Positions 27,021-36,290 of a DNA stretch of 64,000 nucleotides are shown in pieces. Position 1 is the first letter of the stretch. Every line of letters starts with the position of its first letter. The position numbers and the translations under genes were made by a program. Where the stretch lies: NCBI RefSeq assembly GCF_042676185.1, contig NZ_JBHTJT010000008.1, forward strand, positions 496,001-560,000. The letters run 5' to 3'. Below the pieces are notes generated by a model. It was not told the DNA's origin. It did no database searches and saw only the letters and a list, made by a program, of their open reading frames with translations. This DNA is from Tropicimonas aquimaris. Lineage in GTDB: Bacteria > Pseudomonadota > Alphaproteobacteria > Rhodobacterales > Rhodobacteraceae.

Positions 27021-28874
27021 TCAGGCGCCCACCGATTGCGCCGCTTCGAGCCGCTCGGCCGCGTCCATCCAGAGCGCTTCGGCCCGCTCCATCGCTTCCT
27101 CGACCTCGGCGAATTTCTTCTGCCAGAGGTCGAGCCGGTCGCGGTTGGCCTCGTCATAGACCGACGGATCGGCCAGTCGCTCGGCCAGCGTCTCGCGCAT
27201 TTCCGACAGTTTTTCAACGCGCTGCTCGCATTTCCTGAGGTCGGACCTCAGTTCCAGGATCGCCGCCTGGCTGGGCCGCTTGGGCTTGGTCTCGTCCTTC
27301 GGCTTCTCCGGCCGGTCGCGCTCCAGCAGCATCGCCCGGTAGGCGTCCAGGTCGTCGTCGAAAGGCGCCACCCGGCCACCGGACACCAGCCAGAGCCGGT
27401 CGGCCACGTGGCTCAGCAGGTGCAGGTCGTGGCTGACAAGGATCACTGCCCCGGAATAGGCGGTGAGGGCCTCCACCAGCGCCTCGCGGCTCTCGATGTC
27501 GAGGTGGTTGGTCGGTTCGTCGAGGATCAGCAGGTGCGGCGCGTCCAGCGTGGCCAGCATCAGGCTGAGCCGCGCCTTCTGGCCGCCCGAGAGGCGTCCG
27601 ACCGTGGTGTCGGCCTGCTCCGCACCGATGCCGAAGCCGCCGAGCCGCGCCCGCAGCTTCGCCGGCGCCTCGTCTGGCCGGAGCCGTCGCAGATGCTCCA
27701 GCGGCGTCTCGTCGACGTAGAGTTCATCAACCTGGTGCTGCGCGAAATAGCCGACGCGCAGCTTGCCAGACCGGGTGATCCGGCCCTTCTGCGCCTCGAG
27801 CCGTCCGGCAAGGAACTTCGACAGCGTCGACTTGCCCTCGCCGTTGCGTCCCAGCAGCGCGATCCGGTCGTCCTGGTCGATCCGCAGCGACAGGCGCGAC
27901 AGCACCGTTGTCTCGCCATACCCCACCGCCGCGCCCTCGGTGGCGATGATCGGGGGCGGCAGCTCCTCCGGCTCGGGAAAGGTGAAACGGCGCAGCGCGG
28001 CTTCCTGCGGCGTCGAGATCGGTTTCATCCGCGCGATCATCTTCAGCCGCGACTGCGCCTGCCGCGCCTTGTCGGCCTTGTAGCGGAACCGGTCGACATA
28101 GCTTTGCAGATGCGCCCGTCGGGCCTCCTGCTTGCGCGCTTCGCTCTCCGCCGCCGCCAGCCGCGCCGCGCGGGTCTCGGCAAAGGTGTCGTAGGGGCCC
28201 TGGTAGAGCGTGAGCTTGCGGTCCTCCAGGTGAAGGATCGCACCCACCGAGCGGTTCAGCAGCGCCCGGTCGTGGCTGACGATCAGCACCGTGTGGGGAT
28301 AGCGCGTGAGATAGGTCTCCAGCCAGAGCGCGCCCTCGAGGTCGAGATAGTTGGTCGGCTCGTCGAGCAGCAGGAGGTCGGGCTGGGAAAACAGCACCGC
28401 AGCCAGCGCAACGCGCATCCGCCAGCCGCCCGAGAAGGCGGAGCAGGGCATTGCCTGCTCCTCGGGCTCGAAACCGAGGCCGCGCAGGATCGAACTGGCG
28501 CGCGCCTCCGCCGACCAGGCGTCGATATCGGCAAGTCGGGTCTGCACTTCGGCGATGCGCGCGGCGTCGGTCGCAGTCTCCGCCTCGGCCATCAGCGCCG
28601 CGCGCTCGGTGTCGGCCGCCAGCACAGTGTCGAGCAGCGAAACCTCGTTGCCCGGCACCTCCTGCGACACGCCGCCGATGCGCGCGCCGCGCGGCACCTC
28701 GATGCTGCCGGTCTCCAGTGTCAGCTCGCCCCGTATCAGGCGGAAGAGCGTGGTCTTGCCGGTTCCGTTGCGCCCCACCACACCCACCTTGTGGCCGGTC
28801 GGGATCACGGCGGTTGCATGCTCGATGAGCGGCCGTCCTTCGACGGAATAGGAGATGTCGGTGAGCTTCAGCAT
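27021..28874 (-). CDS. ABC-F ATPase, YheS type
   Basis: The protein has 617 residues and two ABC domains without membrane segments. Walker A motifs are GRNGTGKTTL and GRNGEGKSTL, signature motifs FSGGWRMRVALA and LSGGQKARLSL, Walker B LLLLDEPTNYLD and LLILDEPTNHLD. The linker AHLQSYVDRFRYKADKARQA and the segment RVGYFAQHQ are those of the YheS subfamily. A C-terminal coiled coil (about 530-610) follows. ABC-F proteins act on the ribosome to relieve stalling. The start MLKLTDISYSVEGRP at 28874 is preferred over an upstream codon. Confidence 0.93.
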   Translation of the reverse strand: MLKLTDISYSVEGRPLIEHATAVIPTGHKVGVVGRNGTGKTTLFRLIRGELTLETGSIEVPRGARIGGVSQEVPGNEVSLLDTVLAADTERAALMAEAETATDAARIAEVQTRLADIDAWSAEARASSILRGLGFEPEEQAMPCSAFSGGWRMRVALAAVLFSQPDLLLLDEPTNYLDLEGALWLETYLTRYPHTVLIVSHDRALLNRSVGAILHLEDRKLTLYQGPYDTFAETRAARLAAAESEARKQEARRAHLQSYVDRFRYKADKARQAQSRLKMIARMKPISTPQEAALRRFTFPEPEELPPPIIATEGAAVGYGETTVLSRLSLRIDQDDRIALLGRNGEGKSTLSKFLAGRLEAQKGRITRSGKLRVGYFAQHQVDELYVDETPLEHLRRLRPDEAPAKLRARLGGFGIGAEQADTTVGRLSGGQKARLSLMLATLDAPHLLILDEPTNHLDIESREALVEALTAYSGAVILVSHDLHLLSHVADRLWLVSGGRVAPFDDDLDAYRAMLLERDRPEKPKDETKPKRPSQAAILELRSDLRKCEQRVEKLSEMRETLAERLADPSVYDEANRDRLDLWQKKFAEVEEAMERAEALWMDAAERLEAAQSVGA

Positions 28875-28960
28875 GGTCACGCCTCTGCCCGAGCGCGGAG
28901 GCACTGTCAACGCGGCCGGCGCTCACCCTCGCCATTCTCCCTGGTCAAATACCCCGGGGT

Positions 28961-28977
28961 CCGGGGCAGCGCCCCGG
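28961..28977. repeat. GC-rich hairpin CCGGGGC-AGC-GCCCCGG
   Basis: A perfect 7-bp stem with a 3-base loop lies between the divergent ABC-F and ndk genes. The same core, CCGGGGCAGC, forms an arm of the larger stem-loop between tctC and tctB at 41241-41282, so it may be a dispersed intergenic repeat of this genome. Confidence 0.4.
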
Positions 28978-29059
28978 TCCCGCCCGCCAGGTCTTTTCAA
29001 CCCCGCCCGCCCATGCTACGGCCCGCGCAACTTTCAAAGCTGCCGACAGGAGACATCCC

Positions 29060-29482
<423 letters not shown>

Positions 29483-29511
29483 CCCTTTCGATCCTCACGC
29501 CCGGCGTGATC

Positions 29512-29543
29512 AGGCCGCTCCCTTCCCGGGGTGCGGCCTTTTT
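29512..29543 (+). terminator. Rho-independent terminator of ndk
   Basis: The stem AGGCCGC / GCGGCCT with a 14-base loop is followed by TTTTT, 30 bases after the ndk stop. Confidence 0.8.
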
Positions 29544-29561
29544 CGTCGTCGATGTGCGGGG

Positions 29562-29891
29562 TCAGCGGTGCCGGCCGACGCCAATCTCGTCGAGGATGCG
29601 TTCGATCCCGTGGTCGGGGCTGGTCGTCACGCTGGCGACGATGGCGTCGAAACGGACGCGGAGCGCCTCCTTCTCGGCGCCCTTGCAATCGTTCCATGGG
29701 CGGCCGTGCAGCCCCATCTCGATCACGTAATAGCCGATGAAGTGGGGACGGGTGCCGGTCATCAGCAGCCGTCGGTAGGTTTCATCCGCGCCGAGCGCTC
29801 GCAACTCCTCGGCCGAGTTGATCCCGGCGCGGGCACAGGCGGTCTCCATCGCTGGACCGAGGTTGCGTATGCTGGACACGGGCTCTGACAT
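29562..29891 (-). CDS. TfoX C-terminal domain protein
   Basis: The protein has 109 residues made almost entirely of a TfoX_C-type helix-hairpin-helix domain: SIRNLGPAMETACARAGINS, then ELRALGADETYRRLLMTG and the conserved PWNDC segment. In competent bacteria the full TfoX protein regulates DNA uptake genes, but stand-alone C-terminal domains like this have no settled role. It converges on ndk. Confidence 0.85.
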   Translation of the reverse strand: MSEPVSSIRNLGPAMETACARAGINSAEELRALGADETYRRLLMTGTRPHFIGYYVIEMGLHGRPWNDCKGAEKEALRVRFDAIVASVTTSPDHGIERILDEIGVGRHR

Positions 29892-29956
29892 GGCGCAACC
29901 CTACTTGCCCGGCGGGGCCGGGCAAGAGGAAGCTGATGTCTGCCGGCGCTCCGGGT

Positions 29957-30109
29957 TCAGATGCTGGCGAAGTCGGTGAAGACGTAGAGCGGATGACGCC
30001 CCGGTTCGGGGGCGGGAGAGGCCTGTTCGGTGCGCGGTGCACGGCGCTTGCGCGTCTCGGGCGGCCGTTCCGGCGCCGTCTTGGAGGCGGGGATCTGGTG
30101 GTCGTTCAT
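29957..30109 (-). CDS. Possible 50-residue protein, hypothetical
   Basis: A short frame encodes a Lys/Pro/Arg/Glu-rich, disordered peptide ending in HPLYVFTDFASI. The ribosome site is weak. The non-random C-terminal end and the position in an otherwise empty gap between the TfoX_C gene and the AbrB-family gene are the only support. It may not be a real gene. Confidence 0.35.
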   Translation of the reverse strand: MNDHQIPASKTAPERPPETRKRRAPRTEQASPAPEPGRHPLYVFTDFASI

Positions 30110-30259
30110 TGTTCTGCTCGCTTTGTTGCGGTCTCCCGGACGACCGGTGCCGCGTTTGTTGTCCGAAAATCTCAACACCGAAACCTGACGCAGGGGTAGC
30201 GAAATCGCTTCCGCGCCTCGATCCGCCAATGAAAGTTGGCAGATCTGCAACGCGGGAGG

Positions 30260-31339
30260 TCAGCCGTCGCCGTCCTCCGGCGGGGAGCCACCGAGGCGCG
30301 CGCCGAAGGTCCGGAATGCCAGGGGCATCCCGAAAACGACCATCACGATGCGCGCGATATGCATGGTCGAGACGAAGGCCACGTCCTGCCCCATGGCGAG
30401 CGCCAGCAGCGACATCTCGGTCAGGCCGCCCGGCGAATAGGCCAGCACGCCCTCGGCCAGCGACGTGCCGGTCAGGGGGCCGAGAAGCGCCGCGAAGAGC
30501 GTGGTGACGCAGAGCAGGATCAGCGTCGCGCCGAGCCCGAGCGCCATGTCGCGCCCCATCTCGCGCGGCTTCACGCCGATGAACCGGCAGCCGAGGATGG
30601 TGCCGATGGTAATCTGGCTGGCGATCACCAGGATCGAGGGCGGCGGCAGCGTGACGATCTCCGTCAGGTGGGCGGCGGCGCTGAGCAGGCCGGGGCCGAA
30701 GAGCTGCGGTGCCGGAAGGCGCAGCGGCTTTGCCAGTAGGGCGCCGAGGATGGCGCAGCCGCCCAGCACCGCCCAGTCCTTGAGCGCAAGGTCGCCGAGG
30801 CCGACCCAGGTCTGCGCCCCCCGGGCGGCCCGGATGTCGAGCACCAGCGCATAGACCAGCGCGATGATCGAGATCACGAGGAAGACCCGCAGCGCGTGTG
30901 CGAGTGCGATGCGCCGCTCGTCCCCGCCAGACGCGCCGCCGAGGATCACCATCTCGTTCAACCCGCCGGGCGCGGCGCAGAAGAAGGCGTCGACCGGACG
31001 ATATCCGCCGACACGGCGGTAGAAGGCAAAGCTGGCGCCGGTCGCCACGGCGAGAAAGGCGGGCAGCAGGATCAAGGTGCCGGTCCAGTTGGCCATGTGG
31101 CCGAGCATTTCCGGGTGAAAGCCCGAGCCGAGCATCACGCCGATGATCGGCACCACGACGCCGCGCGCCGGCACAGGGCCGTGCAGGGGCGCGCCCGCCA
31201 GCGCGGCCAGCCCGCAGCCGAGCATCGGGCCCAGCATCCAGGGCAGCGGCAGGCCCACCCGCGCGGCAAGGCCGCCCGAGAGAATGCCGATGATGGCAGC
31301 CAGCGCGATCCGCGGCCAGAGAGAGGAGGGTAATGTCAT
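30260..31339 (-). CDS. AbrB family membrane protein (PF05145 type)
   Basis: The protein has 359 residues and about ten membrane segments arranged as two similar halves. Repeated elements include GLPLPWMLGPMLGCGLAALA in the first half and ITIGTILGCRFIGV with AYSPGGLTEMSLLALAMGQD in the second; FFCAAPGGLNEMVILGGASG is the matching block of the first. The name AbrB here does not refer to the Bacillus transcription factor. Members are sometimes annotated as ammonia monooxygenase-related or transport proteins, but no function is established. It follows putA on the same strand after 132 bases. Confidence 0.85.
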   Translation of the reverse strand: MTLPSSLWPRIALAAIIGILSGGLAARVGLPLPWMLGPMLGCGLAALAGAPLHGPVPARGVVVPIIGVMLGSGFHPEMLGHMANWTGTLILLPAFLAVATGASFAFYRRVGGYRPVDAFFCAAPGGLNEMVILGGASGGDERRIALAHALRVFLVISIIALVYALVLDIRAARGAQTWVGLGDLALKDWAVLGGCAILGALLAKPLRLPAPQLFGPGLLSAAAHLTEIVTLPPPSILVIASQITIGTILGCRFIGVKPREMGRDMALGLGATLILLCVTTLFAALLGPLTGTSLAEGVLAYSPGGLTEMSLLALAMGQDVAFVSTMHIARIVMVVFGMPLAFRTFGARLGGSPPEDGDG

Positions 31340-31409
31340 GTGCGCGTCTTCTCCGCCCCCATGGCACGGCGCGGCGGCACAGGCAAGAAGGGGCCTGTCT
31401 GCCCCCTCC

Positions 31410-31433
31410 GTCCCGGGACAGAGGGCCCGGGAC
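31410..31433 (-). terminator. Hairpin after putA
   Basis: A perfect 8-bp stem GTCCCGGG / CCCGGGAC with an 8-base loop lies about 40 bases beyond the putA stop, before the AbrB-family gene. There is no T-run; it may be a weak terminator or an mRNA-stabilising stem. Confidence 0.4.
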
Positions 31434-31471
31434 TCCCCACGAGGAGGCTTGGAAAACGGCGAGGTTGAGGG

Positions 31472-34400
31472 CTACTGAGAGGCGGCCGCCAGGAGTGCCG
31501 CGTTTCCGCCCGATGCCGTTGTGTCGACGCAGACATGCCGTTCGAGTTGGAACGGGGCGGTTTCGCCTGAGCCCGTGACCAGCGGCAGGATCGGGCCCGT
31601 GCGGGCCGCCAACGCCTTGCGCAGGTCTCTCGCGGTCTCCGCGTCGCCCCACCAGAGAGCGGCGGAGAAGCCGTCGAGTTCCGTGAGCGCCGCGGGAGTG
31701 AGGGCGCCCGTCACCTCGACCGGCGTGGCACCGGCGGCGCGGACCTCCGCGGCCTGGGCGGCAACCGCCTCCGCTCCCGGTCCGAGGCAGAGGACGGGCG
31801 CGCGGGGCAGGGTGGAGAGACGGTTGGATTCGCCGGTCGGGCCGGGCAACTCGTGACGCGCGATCGGGGCCTTCGCCTTTGCGGCGGCGGCGAGCGCGTT
31901 GCGGATCAATGCCAGCTCCGCTGTTCCCTGTTGTCCACCCGCGGCCGTTTCCGGCGAGTGCGGGGCGGTGAAATGGGGCAGATACTCCGGCCCGCCCGCC
32001 TTGGGGCCGGTCCCGGAGAGACCTTCACCTCCAAAGGGCTGGGAGCCGACCACGGCGCCGATCTGGTTGCGGTTGACATAGATGTTGCCGGCCGCGACCC
32101 GGTCCACCACGGCCTGCACCCGGTCGTCGATCCGCGTATGCAGGCCGAAGGTGAGCCCGTATCCGGTGGCGTTGATCCGGTCGATCACTGCGTCCAGTTC
32201 CTCGGCGCGGAAGGTGGCGACATGCAACACCGGGCCAAAGATCTCGCGCTCCAATGCCTCGATCCCGGAGACCCGGAGCACCGCAGGGCCGGTGAAGAGG
32301 CCAGTCGCGGGAACCTTGAGCCGGTGGATCAGCCGGCCTTCGTCCTTTGCCTTTGCCACATGGGCCTCGATCGTGGCGCGCGCCTCGGCGTCGATCACCG
32401 GGCCGAGGTCGGTGGAGAGATCCCAGGGATTGCCGGGGCGCAGGCATTCCATCGCGCCTTCGAGCATCTCCAGCAGGTCCTCGGCGATGTCTTCCTGCAC
32501 GTAGAGGCAGCGCAGGGCGGAGCAGCGCTGGCCGGCGGACTGGAAGGCCGATGCCAGGACGTCGCGTACCGCCTGCTCCGGCAGGGCCGTGCTGTCGACG
32601 ATCATCGCGTTCAGCCCGCCGGTCTCGGCGATCAGCGGCGCCGATGGCGCGAGACTGGCGGCCATGGAGCGGTTGATGATCTGCGCGGTGTCGGTGCCGC
32701 CGGTGAAGCAGACGCCGCCGATCCGCGGATCCGAGGTGAGCGCCGCGCCCACGGTCTCACCGCGGCCGGGCAGGAGCTGCAGCGCGGTTCCCGGCACCCC
32801 GGCCTCGTGCAGCAGGCGCACGGCGGCGGCGGCGATCAGCGGGGTTTGCTCGGCAGGCTTGGCGATCACCGCGTTGCCGGCGGCGAGTGCTGCGGAGAGT
32901 TGGCCGGTGAAGATCGCGAGCGGGAAGTTCCACGGGCTGATGCAGGCGAAGGTGCCGCGGGCGGGCCGCTCGAGCCCGGCGATCCCGCTGGCGTAGTAGC
33001 GCAGGAAGTCCACCGCCTCGCGCAGCTCGCCCACCGCATCGGGCAGGGTCTTGCCGGCCTCGCGGGCGGCAAGTGCGAAGAACAGGCCGAAGTTCTCCTC
33101 GTAGAGCGCGGCGGCGCGGCGGAGGACGGCGGCGCGTTCGGCCGGCGAGGCATCCCACGGCCGGGCGGCCTCCAGTGCGGCCTCGATCAGCTCGGCCGGC
33201 GTCTCGACCACATGGCCGACGATGTCGGAAGGATCGGCCGGGTTCAGGATCTCCAGCCCGTCGCCGTCATAGCCCTGTCCGGCGACGATCGGCCCGGCGC
33301 GGAAGCGGGCCTCGCGTTGCGGGGCGCGAGCGGCGTCGATCTCGGCCAGATCCTCCGGCGCGGTCAGATCCCAGCCGCGGGCGTTGCGGCGGTCGGCGCC
33401 GAAGATCTCGGCCGGCAGGATCACCGGGGTCGGCTTCGCCAGCGCCGCCGCTGCGGCGTCGAAGGGATCGGCCGCGACGGTGGTGGCGGGCACAGCCTCG
33501 TCGACGATCTGGTTGACGAAGGAGGAGTTGGCGCCGTTCTCCAGCAGGCGGCGCACCAGATAGGCCAGCAGGTCGCGGTGCGCGCCGACGGGGGCGTAGA
33601 TCCGGCAGCGGGTGCCCTCGCGGTCCTTGACGATCTGGTGCAGCCGCTCTCCCATGCCATGCAGGCGCTGGAACTCGAAGCTGTCGCGGTCCTGCGCCAT
33701 GTGCAGGATCGCCGCGGCGGAATGCGCGTTGTGAGTGGCGAACTGCGGGTAGACGCGGCTGGTGGCGGCCAGCAGCTTGCGGGCGCAGGCGATGTAGCTC
33801 ACGTCGGTCAGCGGCTTGCGGGTGAAGACGGGGAAGCCCTTGAGCCCCAAAACCTGCGCGCGCTTGATTTCGGCGTCCCAGTAGGCGCCCTTGACCAGCC
33901 GCACGGTGAAACGGCGGTCGAGCTCTTCGGCCAGCGCCACGATCCAGTCGATGGCGGCTGTCGCGCGCGGTCCATAGGCCTGGATCACCGTCCCGAAACC
34001 GTCCCAGTCGGCCAGCGCCGGGTCGCGGGCGACCGCTTCGAAGACGTCGAGGGTCAGCTCCAGCCGGTCGGCTTCCTCTGCGTCGATGGTCAGGCCCATG
34101 TCGGCATGTTTGCAGGCCACCGCGATGTCGCGGATGCGCGGGACCAGCTCCTTCATCACCCGGTCGCGCTGGCTCACCTCGAAGCGGGGGTGCAGGGCGG
34201 AAAGCTTGACCGAGATTCCCGGATTGGAGCGGATGTCCTCCGACTTCGCCGCGGGCGCGATGTTCTTGACCGCCGTCAGGTAGGCGGCGTGGTAGCGCAG
34301 CGCGTCGGCCTCGGTCCGCGCGGCCTCGCCAAGCATGTCGTAGGAGTAGCCATAGCCCTTGGCTTCCATCTTCGCAGCCCGTTTCAGCGCGGAATCGATG

Positions 34401-34927
34401 GTCTCTCCCAACACGAACTGGTTGCCCATCTGGCGCATCGCCTGACCGACGGCGGTGCGGATCACCGGCTCTCCCAGCCGGCGCACGGCGCCGCGCAGGG
34501 TACCGGCCAGCCCCGGATGATCGCTGTCGAGTACCTTGCCGGTGAGCAGAAGGCCCCAAGTCGAGGCGTTGACCAGCATGGAGGCGGACTTGCGCATGTG
34601 CCGGTTCCAGTCCGACGGCGCGATCTTGTCCTCGATCAGCGCGTCGATCGTGGCGGCGTCCGGCACGCGCAGCAGCGCCTCGGCCAGGCACATCAGCGCG
34701 ATGCCCTCGTCGGTGGAGAGCCCGTACTGGGCAAGGAACATCTCCATCAGGCCCGGGTCGTCCGACTTCCGGATCGCCTCCACGATGCCCGCGGCGTCTG
34801 TTCCGATGGCGCCGCGCGCCTCGGGGGAGAGATCCGCGATGGCGGTCAGGTCCCGGAGGCAGGCAGCCTCGTCGGGCAGGTGGAGGGCGCGAAGGCGCGC
34901 GCGGGCAGTGTCGGGCGTCTGGGTCAT
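31472..34927 (-). CDS. putA: Bifunctional proline dehydrogenase / L-glutamate gamma-semialdehyde dehydrogenase
   Basis: The protein has 1151 residues. It oxidises proline to glutamate in two steps with channelling. The proline dehydrogenase barrel (about 80-460) contains VRLVKGAYWDAEIKRAQVLG and the FAD/proline site in the RIYAPVGAHRDLLAYLVRRL area. The aldehyde dehydrogenase part (about 520-1000) has the general base Glu in LIAETGGLNAMIV and the catalytic Cys in SAGQRCSALRCLYV. A C-terminal tail of about 130 residues completes it. The N-terminal ribbon-helix-helix DNA-binding domain of E. coli PutA is missing, so it cannot repress its own gene; the divergent Lrp-type gene probably takes over. 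Start at 34927 or two codons earlier (34933). Confidence 0.96.
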   Translation of the reverse strand: MTQTPDTARARLRALHLPDEAACLRDLTAIADLSPEARGAIGTDAAGIVEAIRKSDDPGLMEMFLAQYGLSTDEGIALMCLAEALLRVPDAATIDALIEDKIAPSDWNRHMRKSASMLVNASTWGLLLTGKVLDSDHPGLAGTLRGAVRRLGEPVIRTAVGQAMRQMGNQFVLGETIDSALKRAAKMEAKGYGYSYDMLGEAARTEADALRYHAAYLTAVKNIAPAAKSEDIRSNPGISVKLSALHPRFEVSQRDRVMKELVPRIRDIAVACKHADMGLTIDAEEADRLELTLDVFEAVARDPALADWDGFGTVIQAYGPRATAAIDWIVALAEELDRRFTVRLVKGAYWDAEIKRAQVLGLKGFPVFTRKPLTDVSYIACARKLLAATSRVYPQFATHNAHSAAAILHMAQDRDSFEFQRLHGMGERLHQIVKDREGTRCRIYAPVGAHRDLLAYLVRRLLENGANSSFVNQIVDEAVPATTVAADPFDAAAAALAKPTPVILPAEIFGADRRNARGWDLTAPEDLAEIDAARAPQREARFRAGPIVAGQGYDGDGLEILNPADPSDIVGHVVETPAELIEAALEAARPWDASPAERAAVLRRAAALYEENFGLFFALAAREAGKTLPDAVGELREAVDFLRYYASGIAGLERPARGTFACISPWNFPLAIFTGQLSAALAAGNAVIAKPAEQTPLIAAAAVRLLHEAGVPGTALQLLPGRGETVGAALTSDPRIGGVCFTGGTDTAQIINRSMAASLAPSAPLIAETGGLNAMIVDSTALPEQAVRDVLASAFQSAGQRCSALRCLYVQEDIAEDLLEMLEGAMECLRPGNPWDLSTDLGPVIDAEARATIEAHVAKAKDEGRLIHRLKVPATGLFTGPAVLRVSGIEALEREIFGPVLHVATFRAEELDAVIDRINATGYGLTFGLHTRIDDRVQAVVDRVAAGNIYVNRNQIGAVVGSQPFGGEGLSGTGPKAGGPEYLPHFTAPHSPETAAGGQQGTAELALIRNALAAAAKAKAPIARHELPGPTGESNRLSTLPRAPVLCLGPGAEAVAAQAAEVRAAGATPVEVTGALTPAALTELDGFSAALWWGDAETARDLRKALAARTGPILPLVTGSGETAPFQLERHVCVDTTASGGNAALLAAASQ

Positions 34928-34950
34928 GATCATGCCTGTAAGTGGAGCTC

Positions 34951-34987
34951 GGGAAATGATATGCGCTCCGGGGCGGTCTGATTTCCC
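34951..34987. promoter_or_regulatory. Inverted repeat in the putA-lrp divergent promoter region
   Basis: GGGAAAT (34951-34957) and ATTTCCC (34981-34987) form a perfect 7-bp inverted repeat, their centres 30 bases apart, about three helical turns. It sits in the 124-base gap between putA and the Lrp-type regulator. Lrp-family proteins bind such spaced, symmetric, AT-leaning half-sites, so this is a candidate binding region for the neighbouring regulator. Confidence 0.4.
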
Positions 34988-35051
34988 TATGTTCGCCATC
35001 TGGCGGTCGATAGGATCGAAATGGAGTTCAGAAGCAGGAGAATTGCCCGCT

Positions 35052-35516
35052 GTGACTCGGAGCAACCAGCCCCTCGATTCCTTCGATCACGCCATCCTCG
35101 ATGTCGTGTCCGCCGAGGGCCGTATCCCGGTGACCGATCTTGCGCGTCGGATCGGGCTCTCGAAGTCGCCGACCCAGGCGCGGCTCAAGCGGCTTGAGGC
35201 GGAAGGCGTGATCACCGGCTACCAGGCGATGCTGGACCCGATCCGCCTTGGCCGGGCCCATGTGGCCTTTGTCGAGGTGCGCCTGACAGACACCCGCGAA
35301 AAGGCGCTGGCCGAGTTCAAGCGCGTGGTCCGCACGATCCCGGAGGTGGAGCAATGCCACCTGATCGCCGGCAATTTCGATTACCTGCTCAAGGTGCGCA
35401 CCTCCGATATCGTGAGCTACCGGCAGGTTCTGGCCGAGAAGCTCTCGGCCCTGCCGCACGTCGCCAGCACCTCGACCTATGTCGCCATGGAGGCGGTGAA
35501 GGAAGGGCAGTTCTGA
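35052..35516 (+). CDS. Lrp/AsnC family transcriptional regulator (probable regulator of putA)
   Basis: The protein has 154 residues: an N-terminal helix-turn-helix (FDHAILDVVSAEGRIPVTDL, then RRIGLSKSPTQARLKRLEAE) and a C-terminal ligand-binding RAM domain (GNFDYLLKVRTSDIVSYRQV). A GTG start at 35052 is chosen because AGGAG lies 12 bases upstream; a TTG at 35043 is too close to it. Divergent placement beside putA matches the known PutR arrangement in alphaproteobacteria, where proline is the ligand and putA is activated. The assignment to proline is inferred from this context. Confidence 0.9.
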   Translation: MTRSNQPLDSFDHAILDVVSAEGRIPVTDLARRIGLSKSPTQARLKRLEAEGVITGYQAMLDPIRLGRAHVAFVEVRLTDTREKALAEFKRVVRTIPEVEQCHLIAGNFDYLLKVRTSDIVSYRQVLAEKLSALPHVASTSTYVAMEAVKEGQF

Positions 35517-35532
35517 GCGGTGGACGGGCCGA

Positions 35533-35883
35533 TCAACGCCCGGTGCAGCGGCGCAGGATCGGCGCGATCTCTTCGGACAGGCGCTCCGGGAAGATGCCGA
35601 GCGTGGCGCCGTCCGGCGCATAGAGCACGGTGCCGCCGTTGTGCTCGATGGTGCCGTTGCGATACCAGCCGGCGGGCGGGCCGGCAAAGACCATCAGGTC
35701 CATCCGCCATCCGTCGGGCGTCGGCCGGGTGTCGTAGCGCAGGGGCAGCCGCTCCAGCCGAGGTGCGATGCAGGCGAAGGTGGCGTTGGGCGCGCGAGAC
35801 GTCACCGCGACAGGCACATCCGGCGCCGGCCCGCAGGCGGCCAGGGCAGGCAGTGTCAGAAGGAGGGAATGGCGCGGTTTCAT
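35533..35883 (-). CDS. Small lipoprotein, hypothetical
   Basis: The protein has 116 residues. It starts with a lipoprotein signal peptide ending in the lipobox LPALAAC, so the cysteine near residue 17 would be lipidated. The mature domain has two further cysteines (ATFACIAPRL and ILRRCTGR) that may pair, and a beta-rich middle (WRMDLMVFAGPPAGWYRNG). The family is not recognised. It converges on the Lrp-type gene with 16 bases between stops. Confidence 0.8.
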   Translation of the reverse strand: MKPRHSLLLTLPALAACGPAPDVPVAVTSRAPNATFACIAPRLERLPLRYDTRPTPDGWRMDLMVFAGPPAGWYRNGTIEHNGGTVLYAPDGATLGIFPERLSEEIAPILRRCTGR

Positions 35884-36290
35884 GGGGCCGAGACTACGCC
35901 GTTAACGTTTCGTTAGCATCGATTTCCTTGGCAAATGGTTAACGCCGCGCGTTGGCGCCTGAGTGGGCTGGTCGCCGTTGCAGACGATCACAGGCAGCGC
36001 GACGCCCGGGGCGGACCTGCTGATCAATGTTACCGGGCTTGCAACCCTTTCGGTGCAGGCACCCCGTGAGGATCGGCCCTCATTGTATTGAAAAGTATAA
36101 AACAAATCATACTCAGGATTCGATCCAGACAGATCTTCTCCGAGAGATTGATGCAAATCTAAACGAAGTTCCACATTGCGGCCACGCTTCGTTAAGCGGG
36201 GACCAAGCCCGCGGGCGTCCTGATCGAGGGGAGTTCAGGACGCCGGCGAACCGCCGTCGGCGCCTCCGGTACAGGACACGAGGCCGCCCG
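35884..36290. other. Intergenic gap with an AT-rich island upstream of the RTX glycosidase gene
   Basis: No gene is supported in these 407 bases. An AT-rich block at 36083-36125 stands out from the GC-rich surroundings and contains the inverted repeat AGTAT-N10-ATACT (36094-36113). A second AT-rich part near 35895-35942, with repeated GTTAACG-like words, probably holds the promoter of the lipoprotein gene. The island is a likely promoter/operator for the RTX glycosidase gene, whose start lies about 170 bases further on. Confidence 0.4.

Noticed and set aside
30260..31339. Annotation as an AbrB transcriptional regulator
   Set aside because: The sequence is a membrane protein with about ten hydrophobic segments; the name comes from a family label and not from a DNA-binding domain.
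31853..34981. A 1042-codon open frame on the plus strand opposite putA
   Set aside because: It is the mirror of a long GC-rich gene: the real protein on the other strand has intact proline dehydrogenase and aldehyde dehydrogenase motifs, while this frame is Arg/Gly/His-rich with no domains.
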